The notes: generated by a model not told the origin, from the letters alone. Positions 32,001-43,784 are shown, counted from the stretch's first letter. The stretch: 64,000 nt of DNA from Eustoma russellianum (GCA_036186865.1 AP025056.1:29083482-29147481); one strand, 5' to 3'. Numbers and translations are program-made.

Positions 32001-33135
32001 TATTCTGTTTTAAAAAGAACGCTTCCCAACGGTACCGTGTGTGTATGTTTCCTGGCCAGTGAGGACCCGCCCAGATCCGGGGTTAATTGATCTGATAATA
32101 TGGACCGTTCGGGCCCAGAGAGAATAGATCCGATAAGTGATGACGTTACCGTTCTGAATCCAAGAATAATAGATTCGAAGGGGAGACATGACCGCCTCAG
32201 ATCCAGGAAGATATATCTGAATTAATGATGTTACCTTTCCGAATCCGGGAATAATATATTCAAAGGGAAGACGTGACCGCCTCAGATCTAGGAAGATAGA
32301 TCTGAACACTCTATGGTTTTTCTTGACGATGATGTTTTGAAAGAAAAGCATGAAAGATCATATTCTCATTTTTATCATGATGCATCCCACGTACATATGT
32401 ATGCATGTCACGTTTATTGAGTCGTCATGTAGTGACACATGATACTTAGACTAAGTTGTTATAACTTGGTAGCTCCTAAGTATGACCTCATTTAGCAATG
32501 ATCTCTGATCCGTTACGAATTTATGCAAGTTGCAGTCTTTTATTGTTATGTTCTTTATTAAGTAACGATCTTGCTTAAGTTATGATCATGACGCATTAAG
32601 TGTTGATCACTAACGGGTATTGGATGCAGAACAGGTATGTTTCTAAACCAAAATTTTTGGGGTTCTGTTCTTGTATGTACTTTCCATTTAATCCTCGATT
32701 ATTATAGTATACTTGCTGGTGACTTTGTCAATCACCCCCTATTTTTCCTCCCAGAGACTGCAGGGAACAAGGTAGAATGGATTGAGGATGAACCTACGGT
32801 CCCCTACCCGTGAGTGCAGCGAAGGATGGACGGATTAGGAGACATGACTTGCCGGTTGTGATTGATGACTGATTTTGTATTTGTGATGGGGAACATCTAT
32901 TTTTGAGAATTTCGGTACATTTGACTTGTGTTGTAAACTAAGAATGATCTCGTGGATGTTTTTAGTTTGAAGTTTTAATTCTTTCACGGTTTCGCTTACT
33001 TATTGACGTGTAAGCACGAAAGTCCATGCATCATATCATGGATCATGACATGTTATGGATCGACGCCTGGTACTCTCCTTAGTGAAGTACGGCAGGTGCA
33101 CCGACTCTGGCTGGGCAAGGGTGCGGGGCGCTACA
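29065..33135 (+). repeat. Tek-1 3' LTR (4,071 bp)
   Basis: TGTTGTAACC...GGGCGCTACA, collinear with the 5' LTR. It keeps the 99-bp and 47-bp segments missing there and appears to be the more complete version. Counting substitutions between the two would date the insertion. Confidence 0.95.
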
Positions 33136-34300
33136 CCAAATACCAAAACTCCTCGGACATATTGACAAAGGACCGTGACATATTGGAGTTACCATGACAA
33201 GGATCCTATAAAAGGACAAGGAGAATCTTTAAAACATCTTAAAACATTCAAAAGATTGCATCATTGCATAGAGAGCTTTCATTTCAACCACACTTATATT
33301 GCTCGTACTAGCCAAAATAGCTTCCTTGTGTCACACGTAAATCTTGTTACTAATGAATCTTTTAGTTGAGCTTAGACTTGTGTGATATTGGTTGCATTGT
33401 TTGCTTGTTTTTTTGTTGCAATTTTCTTGTATCCAAGGCTGATCCTACCTCACACGACTGATCCATCATCTTCGAAGGCATTATCTTCAAGCTGCACCAA
33501 GCCACAAAAGCCCTAATCTTGGAGAGAAAAAACTGTTTGGCCGAGTTGCACCAAAACAACTTTAGGTACTTTTTTTTCTTTGCCTTGACTCACAAGAAAG
33601 GCCAGTAAATCCCTAAATCAAATACACACAGCTGAGATACACCTCTTCTCTCTTTGTACAAAAAAACTCGGACAGCAAGGCAGAATCCGATACTTCGAAA
33701 AAAAAGAGACACAAGTTAGTAAAACTGTTTGCCAAAAGCCTTAAGTTGTTGGTATATATTGTTGCATATCAAGTCCATCGTCATACCGACAAAACCGAGG
33801 CATCCATACCTCAAGTCCCTACAAAATTCATTGTCTTATTCTTGGATACTTGATAGTTGTAATAAAATTAGCAACTTTGTAATTGATTTGCATAAGGCTA
33901 GGGTTAGCTAATGATTGCCCAGGGCAACACTTTAGTTTTTTTTGGCTCAGTCTTTGACATAATTTTGGTCTCATTTTCCTTTGATTCTTAAAGGGTTAAG
34001 TGTGTTAAATTGTCTTGTTACTTGGCTTGATACCTTTGCTTATTGGTTGCTGAAAATTGATTGATACATTAGAGAAAAGGGTACATATGATCGTTGGATT
34101 GTGTTAGCCACCTGCAAAGCTTGCTTTGGTTGTATCTAGCTCAGGATTATCCAAGGAAAACGCAAACTATTGAGTGACTATACAAGAGAGAGAAAGGAAC
34201 ATACATATTGATTTTGATTTTCACTAACGTAACGAAATCTCTTTTATCTTCGTGTTAGTGTTCCTTTTCTTGTCTTCTTTATTTTCTTTCAGGTGAAAAT
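33136..34300 (+). other. gypsy copy B leader, non-coding
   Basis: Matches copy A 12331-13579 minus an internal gap of about 90 bp after AAAGATTGCATC (about 33262). It ends TTTTCTTTCAGGTGAAAAT before the gag ATG. No credible ORF. Confidence 0.75.
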
Positions 34301-35610
34301 ATGTCGTCGACCAATGCAGTAGCTGAGGAGGCAAGGGTTGAAGTGTCTCTTGAAAAGGTGTTGAAGAAGCTACAAGAAATCTCCAACAAGGTTGAGGAGT
34401 TGGACCGAAGGACTTCCAACCAAAACTCAGCACACGCTCATCCACAAAACCACGGATAAACCTCGCATGGAGGAGAAGCTAGAGGATCTGTTGCCATGGT
34501 AAATCGAGTGTGAGTGGATCGAGGCAAAGCGCCCATGAGATATCGCAAGCCAAGAGAAGAATATCCACCGCAATAGTTCTACGAGGAAGAGATAGACGAG
34601 GCACATGCATGACTCCAAGGCCGAATGCAAGCAAGGAGAGCACCACCTCATGAAGATGACTTTCTTAAAACAAAGATGAACATCCCTTCCTTTTACGGTA
34701 AAAGTGATCCCGAAGCATACTTTGAATGGGAGAAGAAAGTCGATCTTATCTATTCAAGCACGACTTACTCCAAATAGCAAAAGGTACGCTATGCTAGCAC
34801 TAAATTTACGGAATATGCATTAATTCAGTGGGATCAAATTCAAAATGTAAGAAGAAGAACCTTGAGAGATCCAATTTCTACTTGGGATGAAATGAAATTT
34901 AAAATGAGAAAAAAATTTATTCCTGATTCATATAAGCGAACTTTACACCAAAGATTGCAAGGACTCACACAAGGGTCTAAAAGTGTTGATGAATATTTTA
35001 AAGAACTTGAAATTTTGATGATAAGGACCAACACAACTGAACCTGAGGAGGAAACTATGGTACGATTTCTCGGAGGATTAAACAGGGAGATTGGCTTCCA
35101 GCTTGAGCTCGCAAAATACGTGGATCTGAACTCTATGGTACACAAAGCTCAAAGGATCGAGAGGCAGCTAAAGGTACGTTCTTCTGATAGTGGTTTTGGT
35201 TTTATAAGTAACATTTCTCCGTCTACTAAATTGTAGCCCAGGACAAGCCCTAGTGGAGGGAGTATGCGGCCAACCACTACCATGCCCAACCGAGGTCAAG
35301 GCCAGACTCTAAATAAGGCGAACCCTCCTCAAGCAAGTATTGAAAATAGAAAGGTTAGGGTGGGAGAAAACAAAGCAGGAAACCCTAACCATATGTTTAG
35401 GGACATTCAGTGTGTAATGGTAGAGGTCACTATGCTAGAGAGTGCCCTAACCCTAAAAAGATCATGTACTTAGAAGAGACACATGAGTATTATACTGATG
35501 AGTGTGAAGAGGAGAAGACTAAGCCTGAGGAGGGAGAAGCAGAGGAAGTGAAGAAGAGATCAGGGAGGAAGAGGTCGCATATAAGGACTTTCTAGTGGTT
35601 AGAAAGATTT
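34301..35610 (+). pseudogene. gag of gypsy copy B
   Basis: Starts ATGTCGTCGACC like copy A. It runs open for some 50 codons (copy A has a stop at codon 17), then has stops at about 34457, 34575 and 34777. The capsid block is open at 34862-35236. A 7-base deletion in CFKC destroys the first half of the CCHC knuckle, but the last Cys (HYARECPNP) is kept, the reverse of copy A. Confidence 0.85.
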
Positions 35611-36290
35611 TGAGCGTTCACGTGAAGGAAGAGAGGAAGCCCTACAATGAGAGAACATCTTCCAAATCAACTGCACGGTGAAAGGTAAGTGTTGCACTTT
35701 AATTATTGATAGTAGATCATGTGCCAATGTCGCTAGCGTAGAACTTGTTAGAAAACTTGATTTGCCTTTGATTGATCATCCCCACCCCGGTAGACTATCT
35801 TGGTAAAATGATTGTGGTGAGTTAAGCATTTCTAAACATGTTTTGCTATCTTTTTCTATCGGTGGCTACAAAGATGATATTTTGTGTGATGTTACACCTA
35901 TGCATGCTAGTAACATCATTCTAGGTAGACCTTGGCAATTTGACAAGCATGTTACTTATAATGGTCGTCTTAATGTCTATTCATTCAAGTTTAATAACAA
36001 GGTGTTTAAACTTCATGCAACCACCACACAAAGTTTTTGAGGATCATCAAACAAGAAAGAAAACTCAAAATGATCCAAAGGAAAAAGGGGCTGACAAAAG
36101 GTTCTTAGAGGACCTCAAAAGGGATATAAAAAGGCCCGAAGAGAGCTCTAAGGCCTCGTCCAAGGGCACCAAGCCCTCGGCCATGACCCCCACACCCACA
36201 TCCCCTTCACTTGTTTTACATCCATCCATGAAACACGCTTTCTTTGCAAGTTCTATTGAAGTTGCTCATGCATTGCTTTCTCATTAGGTT
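35611..36290 (+). pseudogene. protease region of gypsy copy B
   Basis: LIIDSRSCANVAS near 35705 shows DSR in place of the catalytic D-S-G, an inactivating change. Downstream FSIGGYKDDILCD and MHASNIILGRPWQFDKHV are intact, followed by the Lys/Ser/Thr tether. Frames shift near 35405, 35630, 35800 and 36018. Confidence 0.85.
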
Positions 36291-37060
36291 GTGTATGTGC
36301 TTTGTTTAAAGAGAGCGTTGACTGCCTGTTTGCTAGGGATGACTTGCCATCTTCATTGCCTAGTGGTGTTGTGACCTTATTAGAAGAGTATTCTAACCTG
36401 TTTCCCCGGAGAAGAACCTTCAGGACTACCCCTTTGAGAGGCATCGAACACCAAACAGACTTCATTCCATGAGCTACTCTTCCTAATAGGCCGGCTTATA
36501 GAGCCAACCCTGAGGAAACGAAAGAGATTCAGAGGCAAGTAGAGGAACTTTTAAGTAAGGGCAAGGTCAGAGAGAGTATGAGCCCTTGTGTTGTACCGGT
36601 GATAGTAGTCCTGAAGAAAGATGGAAGTTGGAGAATGTGTGTCGATTGTAGAGGGCCATTAATAAAATCACAGTGAAGTATAGGTATCCCATCCCCAAAC
36701 TTGACGATATGCTTGACATGTTGCATGGTGCTAAGTACTTTACTAAGAATAATCTCAAGAGTGAGTACTTTCAAGTGAGAATAAAGGAAGGAGATGAGTG
36801 GAAGATGGCTTTCAAAACAAAGTTTGGGTTGTACGAGTGGTTAGTGATGCCTTTTGGGTTTACTAATGCACCTAGTGCATTCATGAGATTGATGAACAAA
36901 GTTTTGAGAGCTTTCGTCGGCAAGTTTGTAGTGGTATACTTTGATGACATTTTGATCTAGTCTGAGGACTTGCTTGACCATCTCGACCATCTAAAACCTG
37001 TGTTTGACACGTTAAGGAAACAACAACTGTACGCTAACTTTAAAAAGTATTCCTTATGCG
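36291..37060 (+). pseudogene. reverse transcriptase of gypsy copy B, truncated
   Basis: The open frame 36673-36960 includes IPKLDDMLDMLHGAKYFTKN, DEWKMAFKTKFGLYEWLVMP, FGFTNAPSAFMRLMN and VVVYFDDILI, a better preserved core than in copy A. A stop follows at 36958, then LYANFKKYS to the break at 37060. Confidence 0.85.
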
Positions 37061-37070
37061 GATTATTCTT
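37061..37070. other. junction between gypsy copy B and Tek-2
   Basis: GGATTATTCTT-type bases not found at this place in copy A. The last five (TTCTT, 37066-37070) would be the Tek-2 target duplication; the partner is outside the window. Confidence 0.4.
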
Positions 37071-37885
37071 TGTAGTCCAAGCCCTAGTACTTGAAACGAC
37101 TCACCTACCGTATCTCGTTAAGGAGAATACAAGGCATCGATACAAATCAACTACACATCATCATAATAACGTAAATCGACGTCAGCGGAAGTCTTTACTA
37201 AAATCCTCAATAAAATAATCATCATCATTAATACAATGTCTAAGAATTTATAAATCAATACAATAGTAAACACTAATCTCAAAAATATATATACCTTGAA
37301 TATCGAAATAATTGTCTCAACCAACCCTCGAATGTCTTTTCTGAATATCCTTAGTCTCGAAATCTCATGTCTCGCTCTTCCACGGTATACCAACTCCTGT
37401 GAGCATACACTAACTTCTCTTACCTGCAAAACTGGTGAGTGGTGGTGTGAGCCAAATCAACAGGCTTAGTAAGCAGCCTACTTATACCCGTTAAGAAAAT
37501 CATACATGCGAGACAATTATAGCTAACATTTACCAATCAACATACATGTCCCTAATACAAATTAAATTCACTTGAATATTTTTAACAGTTGACACATGAA
37601 GAATAATCAAACAAGATGAGTAAATCCATCAGCTCAATCTACATAACTGTGAAACATGCTCTCTTCAAGTATGACATACACAACAACAAATAATCATATA
37701 AACAAAGAAGAGAACAATGCATACTAATGAAGTAGATAAACCACATAATTTAAGCCACTCCACACAATAATGTACAACTTCATGATGCATGCCTTTGCCT
37801 ATGTGTCACACGCAACAACATCATTATCCCACACAATATGTTCATTTCTTTTCCATGATATGCTATGCATGATCCAGGTCCTACT

Positions 37886-38134
37886 CATCGCTCTGTAACA
37901 TGGAGTCAGCGGACATCGCTCAGTAACGTGGAGTCAGCGATCATCTCTCTGTAATGTGACAGCGGTCATCGCTCCGTAACGTGGAGTTAGCAGACATCGC
38001 TCTGTAACTTGGAGTCAGTGGACATCGCTTCGTAATATGGAGTCAGCAGTCATCGTTCTGTAATGTGGAGTCAGCGGACATCGCTCCGTAACATGGAGTC
38101 AGCAGACATCGCTCTGTAACGTGGAGTCAGTGCC
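37886..38134 (+). repeat. 28-bp minisatellite, 9 units (left Tek-2 LTR)
   Basis: Consensus CATCGCTCCGTAACGTGG then AGTCAGCGGA. Unit 3 is short by 3 bases. The right LTR carries 12 units (58600-58934). Confidence 0.9.
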
Positions 38135-38199
38135 CCGAAGGGATGCAATGCAATGCACGTGCCATGAATGCTCCACACACATAATCCATGATCCGGCGC

Positions 38200-38360
38200 A
38201 TGCATGCTTCTATATATACCCATGCCCATACACGTGCATGTATACTTATATGTATACCCCCATTTTATTACGGTGTATTCATACTCATATATATACCCGC
38301 GCCCATACACGTGCATATATACTTGCATGTACACTCCAACACATCCATATACACATGCAG
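38200..38360 (+). repeat. TATACC/ACACGTGCAT AT-rich repeat
   Basis: CCCATACACGTGCAT is repeated twice with TATATATACC(C/T) surroundings. The right LTR has the counterpart at 59010-59160. The open frames here are low-complexity artefacts. Confidence 0.6.
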
Positions 38361-39095
38361 TACGCATTGAGATCATACAACCATACATACACCTAGTTCA
38401 TGTATACATACATATCTCACATATATACACAACTCGCATATAGCGAAAATCCAATTACAGATAAGCAGGAAACAACACACTGATGCATGATAAACATAAC
38501 AAGTACAAATAGACCACTTATCTTGAATCCGATATTCACTTCCTTCTCTTCTAGGCTCGAATCTAAACAATTGTAATATAAAAGATCAATACTAATAATA
38601 AAGGGTAACTTGACTTTCTTAAAATAATTAGTTCATAGCTTTCTATTTCTTTCCCTATTTGTCATACCAACATATATCAAAAGTCTATAATCTGGCCGTC
38701 CACCTGTGGTTTGAAATTAACACATCTCGGCCCCTTTTCCAAAATTTTCGGCCACCAAATATGAAGGTACTAATTTCCACGTCCATATGTACACACTTAT
38801 ATATATTCAAACACTTTAGGTTTTAAACATGAAAGTATGAGATAAATACATCTAAAAATGTAGCTTTAGCAAAATTGAAGATTCTGTAATTTGCTTTATT
38901 CACGTGCAAGCATCACTTTCGGCCCCTGTTCTTTATCATTTTCTTTTTAGCATACTGTACATATATATTTTGTAAATGGTAAATATATGAAAATATAAAT
39001 TTTTTTTACCACATCATCACTCGTCGACACCCATTTATACAACATGAATTAATAATTTCGTCCCTACCCCCACAGAATACCAAGTTTCATAATCA

Positions 39096-39272
39096 TTTTT
39101 TTTAAACGAAACCTTTTATTGATAATAAACCTCACTTATGGTGGAGGAAAACCATATTACAACAAAGTCATCGTATGAGAACCAATGAAATAAAGAACTA
39201 ATAATGACATATCTCCAGTCGTATATGATATGCTGCATTAAAACCTTGCTAAGTAAAACCACCCTTATGGAT
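39096..39272 (-). mobile_element. 177-bp 5'-truncated LINE 3' end with 15-bp TSD
   Basis: Plus-strand poly-T (39096-39103) followed by a close match to the LINE-B 3' end (CTCACTTATGGTGGAGGAAAACC; ATATGATATGCTGCATTAAAACC). Flanked by CAAGTTTCATAATCA at 39081-39095 and 39273-39287. The 5' truncation lies two bases before the CCAY-AAGG-GTGG hairpin. Confidence 0.9.
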
Positions 39273-39285
39273 CAAGTTTCATAAT

Positions 39286-39286
<1 letters not shown>

Positions 39287-39344
<58 letters not shown>

Positions 39345-39376
39345 TGTATGTATGTATGTATGTATGTATGTATGTA
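39287..39376 (+). repeat. (TA)n(TGTA)n microsatellite
   Basis: About 14 TA units then about 15 TGTA units. The ORFs called here on both strands are repeat translations. Confidence 0.95.
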
Positions 39377-39423
39377 TATTCATGAAAATGTGCACATATA
39401 TATACATACAAAATCACACACTT

Positions 39424-40723
39424 CAGGCAGCCTATTTTTGCCGCATTTGGTGGAACTACCAACAAAATCACACACTTTGGAGCACGTATTTGGATGCAAA
39501 ATATGGTGGCCGCGGGGATTACCGTCCCCGTCTCACGGATTCACCGGTTTGGAAGATTCGTTGTCGCATTCATCTTTTTTGTTCCCCTCACAGTCGACAG
39601 AATGGAGCAGATTTGTGCTGGACTGACTCAGCCACGGGCGAATTCTCTTTACGCTCAGCCTATGAGCTTTGTCGTATATCACACCCCACTCTTCTTTTGG
39701 CTCAATTTATCTGGCACAAGCATCATAGGCCAACGATCCGAATATTCCTTTGGCATCTGTATCACAGAGACCTACCTTTTGAGGATTATATTGGGCAGTT
39801 TACAGCATATATGCCCACACAATGCCCCTTCTGCAAGGTAGCCTCAGCAGCGGTTGATCATGTTTTCCTTCATTACCCATACACTCGGCCGATTTGGCGT
39901 CTTTACTCAGACATCATGCAGGAGAATCTGCTGTCCTCACCGCGTTTATGGCCTTATTTACTAGCTTGATGGTTTCGGGCCTCATCAAATACACTTCTTG
40001 GGGCTCCATATATAGTGATACCAGGTATTATAGTCTATAATATATGGCAGGCATATGCTTCCTTGACATATGGTGAGGCCACCCATTATACTGTTGATTC
40101 ACTTGTTGCTATTATCCGCTCTGATATTTATTTGTGGGGCAAAATTATTGATGGAACAAAACTTGCATCTGATGTTGGCAAAATAACACATCTACATTTG
40201 TTACTGCCTCTTTGTTCGAAACATCCACTAGTGGTCCGGTGGCTCTTTCCTCCTTCAGGTCGAACGAAGCTCAATGTTGATACACCAATTGGTGGTACTT
40301 ATGCTGCAGGAGGGGCAATCTTGTGAGATAGCTCTAGCGTATGTGTTGCGGCAGTATCTTTCAGGCTGCCACCATGCCCCCTCTAGTTGCTGAAATGCAA
40401 GCAGCATTATTAACGTTGCTTTATTTTTTTCCACTACATCGTCGTATTATTCAGGAGACGGATTGTCACCAGTTGACATAGCTGCTTTATCGGCACAATG
40501 CTGCTGATGCAGGTTATCATCTTCGCATGCTTCGGAGGCTACAGCTGCATACGCAGTATGACGTACATCATGTTTTCAGGGAGGCCAATATGGCAGCACA
40601 TTATTTAGCGCAACATGGATTGATGACTCCTATGACGGGTTATTATACTCGGCACACACTTCCTCCATTGGTTCCTAGTTGTGTCACCCTTGACGTTACC
40701 ACTGCCACACTTCGGCTTGCATG
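39424..40723 (+). pseudogene. LINE-A ORF2 C terminus (zinc-finger domain and RNase H)
   Basis: FCRIWWNYQQNHTLW, TDSATGEFSLRSAYELC and WHKHHRPTIRIFLWHL lead to the zf-RVT motif CPFCKVASAAVDHVFLHY (last Cys is Tyr). After a stop at 39969 an RNase H-like domain follows: TKLNVDTPIGGTYAAGGAIL, then a stop, and later HVFREANMAAHYLAQHG in another frame. Broken by several stops. Confidence 0.85.
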
Positions 40724-41250
40724 AACGGCATCTTCCTCGACTATCTTTGTTTGTCTTCCATATGGTATACATATTTTGCCCGCTCTCTATGGAGTGCAGG
40801 CAGATTCAGTGCAATCTACTGCTCCTGGCTATACATGCTTTTATTTCTTTCTTGGGTTATATTGCTTTCTGATATTGGACCTTCTATTTTTACATGGATA
40901 CTCACGGGAGTTGTCGGTGGCTTTTGCGCGAGCTTGCAGGGATGGATGGAGTTGGAGCTGTCTTTTCATGCTGTGCTACATGATTCAAATGTAGTAAATA
41001 TGTACTCTTTTTCCTTTGTGTAGGATTTTATCCACAAAGGTAATTTTGTCTTCTAAGGTTTTGATGAGACATATCATACCACACTTGAACATTTTCCCTC
41101 CACACATTTTATTTTACGGAGCTGTATTTTCCGCCCCCTCAGTAGTTACATTCGTCGTTGCTATGACTTTATTTGTATTAAAGGTATTCCTCCGCCATAA
41201 GTGAGGGTTTTGACATAAATAAAATATGGAGACCTGAGCTACTTTATTTT
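40724..41250 (+). other. LINE-A 3' region
   Basis: Non-coding apart from a hydrophobic frame (40721-41023). Holds a partly decayed form of the TGCC...GGCA hairpin (40777-40802) after a TTCCATATGG anchor, and the block ATATGTACTCTTTTTCC to GGTTTTGATGAGRCA. Confidence 0.6.
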
Positions 41251-41263
41251 AAAAAAAATATTC

Positions 41264-41356
41264 CATATATATAGTAAAACTTACTTTCAAAACATGGCCT
41301 TTAACATTTCGGCCAATTTCTCGAATACATACATGCATACATACATACATATATAT
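41264..41356. other. Tek-2 LTR segment between LINE-A and LINE-B
   Basis: AT-rich, with ACATACATGCATACATACAT near the LINE-B tail. No gene. Confidence 0.5.
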
Positions 41357-41364
41357 TTTTTTTA

Positions 41365-42452
41365 TAAAAACATTGATTTTTATTAAAAGAAAGCCTCACT
41401 TGTGGCGGAGGAAAACCATATTACATAACTTCAGCGTATGCGAATACATGAAATAACGAACTAATAATAACATATCTCCAGTCGTATACGATATGCCGCA
41501 TTAAAACCTTGCCAGGGAAAACCACCCTTGTGGACAAAATCCTAGCGAAGGAAAAAGCGTACATATTTATACGACCATCATTGAAATGTGTAGAGTCTAA
41601 GTCTGAGTACAAATGTGTGTATTCGGCAGGCTGGGGCATGTGTCGAGTATGGTAGTTGAAGCGGCAGAGGTTGTGTCGCAAGATTGGCACATCCAGTAGT
41701 CCCTCCGAGTAAAACCAAGGCGTAGTCATGTCATTGATCGTGAAGGCCGCCAATGTGGAAAAAACATAGCTCGCCACCAATAGATATAGTCCAAGACATG
41801 AAAGTGCAAGCATAAAAAGGCAGTTATGAAGCAGGAAGAAACAGCATAAAATGCAGGCCAAAAGATAATAAGACATACCGAACCTGCCTGAATCCTGTAG
41901 GAGACAGGCAGGATGTTTGATAAAACGCCAATCCCTGTGGAAGCAGTCGGAGACAGCATAAAGGTGTGACACCAACATGGCATATTAGTGTCCATCAAGG
42001 CACATGCAGTTGAGCAAAAGGTAATCCAAACCAGACAGAAACTCTGGAGAATTGCGGCCATCAAATTTTGAAGACACGTAAATGCCCATGCAACAGCAAT
42101 ATCAAAAAATACGTCACGTATGCATAGCAAATCCAAACTAAGAAAATAGACCGACAAGATGTTGAGCTCACCAAGGCTGCCTACACTGAGCAAAGTACTG
42201 GCAGCAACAACATATATAGGCCAATCCATGTGGAAGACCGTGATAGCGTGGACCTCACCATTTACAAAAAGGACCCTTGCGCCCTCACAAAGCGAAAACC
42301 ATGTACATGGAAAAATAATGTGTGTATAAGCATTGCGAATTCCAACGATAAGAAAGTGAAAAAGTACGAGCAACATACCCTGTCTGCCTGCACTCAAGTG
42401 AGCACAGGCAGAGGATAAGAGAGTGCGCCAATCCATTTGGAAGAAGTAATGA
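41365..42452 (-). other. LINE-B 3' region with three hairpin modules
   Basis: Over 1 kb, much longer than in LINE-D. Three modules, each beginning with a TTCCAnAnGGATTGG anchor followed by a stem-loop: plus coordinates 42383-42412 (8-bp stem), 42176-42205 (6-bp), 41883-41912 (8-bp). A 258-codon hydrophobic frame (42502-41726) and a 185-codon frame (41978-41421) cross it. The terminal block with the CCAC-AAGG-GTGG hairpin is at 41501-41571. Confidence 0.7.
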
Positions 42453-43784
42453 TTACCGCATATGCAAGCTAGCTGACGTGAGGTCCAAAGAGACTGCAGC
42501 ACGAACCACAGGGGGTAGGCTGGAGGAGGTAAAGTAGGAAGTGGGTGGCGACGTCATTGCATGATGAGCCAGGTAATGTGCTGGCATATTTGCCTCTCTG
42601 TATACGTGTTTAAAGTCCAAGTTATTCTGAATAATCAACAGCTGGAGGAACTTGAGATGAAAGTTGCCATACACGGGTTGCTGCTGCCGTAAATGTTGCA
42701 GCAGCTGCGCACAGTCGGTCTCTATAATAAGTGTCCTATATAGTGGAAGAAAATATAGCAATCCAAATAAAGCTGCCTGAATTTCAGCCTGCAATGGGGT
42801 ACACGGTGGTAGGCGGAATGCTACGGCACGTACACAAGCTCCATAAGAGTCACGCAAAATGACTCCGCCTGTAGCATTGAAGCGTCCAACAGCTGCATCA
42901 ACATTAAGTTTAAATCGACCGGATGGAGGAGTGAGCCATTTAATCACTTGAAGACGCGGAGAGCGAACCGTCGGAATCCATGATATCGACGGGGAAGGCC
43001 CTGCTGCAAGCTTGGAACCATGCAGTGTATGAACCCACATATCTATATCAAAATAGATTGTAGCCCGGAGTGCAGATATAGAAAAGGAAGCCTGGTCTCC
43101 ATACACCAAATTAGCATAACAACGCCATATGTTATGTACTAAGATGCCAGGGACAACAATTTTGGGTACCCCAGAGATTGAAGAAGAGGAGGATCGATAC
43201 CACCAAGCCAATAAATATTGTCGTAGAGGTAGAGTAGTGGGAGAAACACCCTGCAACTCTGCTGCAAAGAACATCCACAAGATTCGAATTGGCGAACAAT
43301 ACAAAAATACATGATCAACAGTTGCCGAGTGATGCTTGCAAAACGGGAACTGCGTAGGACGTGCTTCCAAATAAAGGCCAATATAATCTTCAAATGGTAA
43401 GGCCGCCTGGAACAAACGCCAAAGCAATAACTTGATGGATGACGAATGTTGCTTAAACCAAATGAACTTAGCAGAGAGCAAGGTTGGTCTAGGTGATCGA
43501 CATATATCGTAAGCAGATTTTAAAGTGAATTCCCCCGAGGCCGAAGGCTGCCATGTGAGATAGTTATTCTCGCCTGATGCATGTGAAACACAAATATTAT
43601 TAATGCGACAAATAAGCTTCCAAACTGGCGAATCCGGTAGACGTGGTTGAAAGTCTCCCCTGCGTCCATATTTTGCCTGCATATAACGACTCCATAAAGT
43701 GTTCTGATTATGATATAACCACCATATTCTGCAATGATATGCCTGCTGTAATGCATTGAGATCCCGCAGCCCCAGGCCTCCCTC
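42453..43784 (-). pseudogene. LINE-B ORF2 C terminus (zinc finger, RNase H)
   Basis: In frame with the RT part and separated from it only by a TAG at 43785-43787. FPFCKHHSATVDHVFLYC is the zf-RVT motif with its first Cys changed to Phe. RNase H residues: Asp in KLNVDAAVGRFNATGG, Glu in PLQAEIQAALFGLLYF, Asp in IIETDCAQLL, and EANMPAHYLAHH. 410 codons open. Plant L1 elements are known to carry such an RNase H. Confidence 0.9.

Larger units (their letters stand above)
20059..33135 (+). mobile_element. Tek-1: complete Ty3/gypsy Tekay-type element (13.1 kb)
   Basis: Both LTRs (TGTTGTAACC...GCGCTACA), PBS, gag with CCHC knuckles, protease, RT (FIDD), RNase H, integrase, C-terminal chromodomain and polypurine tract are present in order on the plus strand, and a near-perfect 5-bp TSD flanks it. 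The domain order plus the C-terminal chromodomain (KNHSVDEATWEVEG) places it in the Tekay/Del chromovirus group. It has two intron-like insertions, several nonsense codons and single-base frameshifts, so this copy is not competent. Confidence 0.95.
33136..37060 (+). mobile_element. gypsy copy B, internal region (right of Tek-1), 3'-truncated
   Basis: Resumes with CCAAATACCAAAAC, collinear with copy A from 12331, through leader, gag, protease and RT. Collinearity stops at TTTAAAAAGTATTCCTTATGC (about 37060), shortly after the YFDD box; RNase H and integrase are absent from the window. Ten bases later Tek-2 begins. Confidence 0.85.
39405..41263 (+). mobile_element. LINE-A, 5'-truncated L1-type LINE
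   Basis: Begins in the ORF2 C-terminal half and ends in CTTTATTTTAAAAAAAATA. The candidate target duplication CATATATATA (39395-39404 and 41264-41273) is AT-only and weak evidence. It has the 3' motif block at 40995-41090 and CCTCCGCCATAAGTGAGG before the tail, as in LINE-B and LINE-D. Confidence 0.85.

Noticed and set aside
38071..38443. Several overlapping ORFs rich in Tyr, His and Thr
   Set aside because: Translation of the TATACC/ACACGTGCAT repeat inside the Tek-2 LTR, mirrored at 58988-59316. Not genes.
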